A stretch of DNA of 64,000 bases from contig OX381720.1 in the NCBI GenBank assembly GCA_947462335.1, forward strand, positions 46,346,654 to 46,410,653, in the 5' to 3' direction. Position numbers and translations under genes: made by a program. Shown here piece after piece: positions 61,150-64,000 of this stretch. Positions within the stretch are counted from its first letter, which is position 1; each line of letters starts with the position of its first letter. Source of the stretch: Harmothoe impar. Its lineage: Eukaryota > Annelida > Polychaeta > Phyllodocida > Polynoidae. Below the pieces are notes generated by a model. It was not told where the DNA came from, did no database searches, and saw only the letters and a list, made by a program, of their open reading frames with translations.

Positions 61150-64000
61150 AGTCAAGGTCGAAATGTTTAGCTGTATCTCTCAAGGGATAAACGATAGCAA
61201 TAGGATGAAAATAATGCACTTGATATGTAAAAGCCAAAGGATGCAGAGACAGCGATCTATGTATTTGAAAAACCAGAGCGAGAGAGAGGGGGGCAGACAC
61301 CAATGGAGGGTCTATGTAATTGCATATTAGGGACATCAAGTGAGTCCTTCAATACAAATAATGTCAATGATGAACAAGAGAGAAACCCCAGCACACAGTG
61401 GATAACCAGGTCAATGGAGGCTATACACTACAGTACACACAGTTATGGAGGCAGTAGTCATTGCTGTGGAAGATATATCTGCCATTGTGTTCTCCTGTCC
61501 ATGATCGATCAAAGGAACCTAAACAGTGCATTACTGCAGACATATAGGGATGATCTGTTCTACACTGGCAGACCGATACGGAAATAGAGTCCAGCCGGGG
61601 CACTAATAGGCCCCCATGTCCTGGAGGCCTCTGCAGGAGGCAGCATTATTACTGAAGGACAATGGGACGGTTGGAGGGGGGAGGGGGTGCGGAGAGAATA
61701 GAATAGAGAAGTGGAGAAAGGAAAATGGGAGATAGAGAGAAGCTGGGATAAGGGAATTTAATGTGGGTTGGTAAGATGTTGGAGAGTAGGGGCAAGGGGG
61801 AAATGGCGAGAGGGAAATACATTGGGAATTATAGAGAACAGGACAATGGAATGCAATGGGAACACAACAAGAGCAACAAGGGACACTGCAGGGGAGCGAT
61901 ATAGAAAGCAAAGGGAAGAGGGGTTGAGTAAGAGAGATAGTGGTGGAGATATGGTAGAGGGCAGTACTGGGGGCGGATGGTTGTCTGTGGGAGTATGATT
62001 AAGGACAGCTACAGGAGGCCGGGCCGAGTGATGGATCGGGATGGACCTGAGTCTGTTCTCCCTGACAGATCGGCAACATCCCACAGACCGAACCCTACAA
62101 TCAGTGCTCCCGGGTACACTATCTCTACCCCTATCCCTCCTGCTAACTTCCTTCACAATGCAGGGCCTATCAGGTCTATGGCTGACCTAGACAGTTTGGT
62201 GTGTTGCTTGTATCATTATAGTGTGGGGCCTGGGTATATGTGGTGCTTACATTGAAACTGACGAATAGACTTACAAGATAACGGATTCCACTGGCTGGTT
62301 TGTCAATGAATAAATACAACTATAGTGGAAAGTAGCATCGGCAGATTGAGTAATATAACCCCTTTTAGCAGACCTTAGGGTCATACTAAAATTAAAAGGG
62401 CTGTATCCTCTCCGATTTGTTACTCATATGTGGAACGAGGACAATTCAATCTGTGCATCCAAATGTGGTGCATCGTCTATCCATTGCTGCTCACAAATTT
62501 TCTAAACTGGACATTTTGAAACCACTAAACTCTGAAGTAGAGTATAAGTAAATCGCAACAAATAAGGCATAACATTTCTCTACATAGAAGGGCGAGGTCC
62601 AGAAGCCATGTGTTGATGGGCCGGTCCCACCACTAGGGTGGCCAGTAGAGGCACACACCATATCAATCAGTAGCCCCTTCTCACCATCCCATCTCCCTAC
62701 CCTCACAATATATGATGTAGCTGCCCTGCCCACGCCCCCAAGTCAACACGTGGCCATATTTTCTGCTCGGTCAGATACTTAACAGCTCCAAGGGGCCTAT
62801 GTGCAGGCCCAACACGCGCCACAGCCATATATAAACATGCGTGGCTGATGATATAGGCAATACTGGAATGTACCACTATACTGCTTCTGGTGTGTATATG
62901 GAGATTGGCTTTTCACCCTTCTATAGGTATACAGGTTCACTCATATCTATACAGCAGTTGGACATACTCTTGACAGCGCAATATGGCAGCTCAATATGAA
63001 CAATTGCAACAGCTTAGTCTGTTTGTTATTGTGTATGATACACCTTTTATTTATCTAAGATAGTATAGGAGATAAAAAAAGAAATCACATTCAATAGAGA
63101 CCTAGTGACCAGACTTGTATCTCAAATTATATAAAAAAGAAGCTCAAGGTTATTCATTCTGATTCCTCAAAGCCCTTCTGGTATGGTGTGAAGATGCCCT
63201 CGTCATGCATCTGACCATGCCAAATTAACATAATCGGGAGACCTTGGCATCATTCTTATCATGCCTAGGTGACTCTCACGATATCACGGGTCTTCAAGAA
63301 GATGAGCTCAGACTGAGAGTGAAGGCATGAGGACATCTACAGCCATAGTGTAGTGATATGGAGAGAAGGCAGTTCACACCCAGGTCGTGAATTAAAATTG
63401 TTGTATGTAGATTTGTCTACAATTGCATGCATTGTTTCATTGCAAATGTTTGTTCATCACATTGCTTTCTACTAGCAAATAAACTGCCATAAAACTGCAT
63501 CCCTTATAAACTTAATGCCTATTGTATCTGCCCATTTCTCTACAACAGTACAGTATGTATTCAAACACTTATCCTAAATGATACCTAGCATAAATAAGAA
63601 AATAAAAAGTATATATTAGTACTTGTGCTGGGCTGTTACTATGTACATGATACGCTGTTCTGCCTTGCAGAAAAGTCGCAGAAATCTCAATATAGCCCAT
63701 AATGACCTCTGACCTTCTCAGTTACACAGAGGTGCCTTTAGGAGACCTGCGACAACCTTTGATGCCCCTGGGGGACCCCTGTTGCCGTGTCACTGACTAA
63801 TCCGCCCTGCTGGGACCATCTACTCTAGTGCACATTGCTGTATCCCCCGTGCAGTTATCAGTTACAAATGGAAAAGAAGAAGAGAAAAACAAAGCCCCGA
63901 ATAGGGAAGGCACTCATTGGTATTCCCATGTGGTTTTACACCGGCCTCTCATCTCCGATTTACAAACCTGACCCCTCGAAGCACCATCCTGAGACCTGGC
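61150..64000. other. Non-coding DNA with purine tract
   Basis: A/G-rich at 61,660-61,980, giving overlapping minus-strand frames (61603-61911, 61758-62156) that are Pro/Ser/Leu filler. From 62,000 to the end the sequence is unique, with no exon, RNA or transposon recognised. Confidence 0.35.

Overview
This window looks like animal (metazoan) nuclear DNA, most likely from an invertebrate bilaterian. It contains no operons or long open frames, CpG dinucleotides are not strongly depleted, and there are many short non-autonomous DNA-transposon remnants. It also has long TA microsatellites, and motifs that match animal promoter and architectural factors (NRF1, ETS, YY1, RFX, CTCF). I cannot fix the phylum from sequence alone.

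Only one stretch is supported as protein-coding: an exon on the minus strand at the extreme left edge (1-237). It has a good acceptor and a 78-codon frame running off the window. Everything to its right is therefore intron or 5' flank of that gene, intergenic DNA, or both. The other open frames longer than 60 codons fall in pyrimidine-rich, TA-repeat or transposon sequence and do not look like proteins. The possible exceptions are two short frames that begin at YY1-type ATGs inside promoter-like segments (about 35.0 kb and 60.3 kb).

Layout. 0-9 kb: edge exon, a GAGCWGCTC pair beside a CTCF-like site, AT-rich conserved-looking blocks, and a promoter-like segment at 7.44-7.54 kb followed by a purine tract. 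9-17 kb: TA microsatellite, C-rich stretches and mostly featureless DNA. 17.7-26 kb: a 448-bp fold-back element with intact 5-bp target duplication, purine tracts, and small tandem repeats. 26-36 kb: an RFX X-box promoter candidate (29.2 kb), two inverted copies of a small repeat, G-quadruplex tracts, and an ETS/NRF1/YY1 promoter candidate (35.0 kb). 36-46 kb: several copies of a CCCTTTAAGG terminal-repeat MITE and two enhancer-like AT-rich blocks (39.4-40.1 and 43.2-44.1 kb). 46-64 kb: the densest run of GAGCWGCTC loci, a 250-bp MITE, a second large TA repeat, a 1.24-kb terminal-inverted-repeat element with a short derivative beside it, and another promoter candidate (60.2-60.4 kb).

The most interesting signal is the palindrome GAGC-A/T-GCTC. 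I count 18 exact copies in 64 kb where roughly 0.3-0.5 are expected from base composition. Nearly all lie in pairs or small clusters 12-41 bases apart, with no shared flanking sequence. Several sit beside CTCF-like sites or purine-rich tracts. This looks like a dispersed protein-binding code rather than a transposon family. Its function is unknown.
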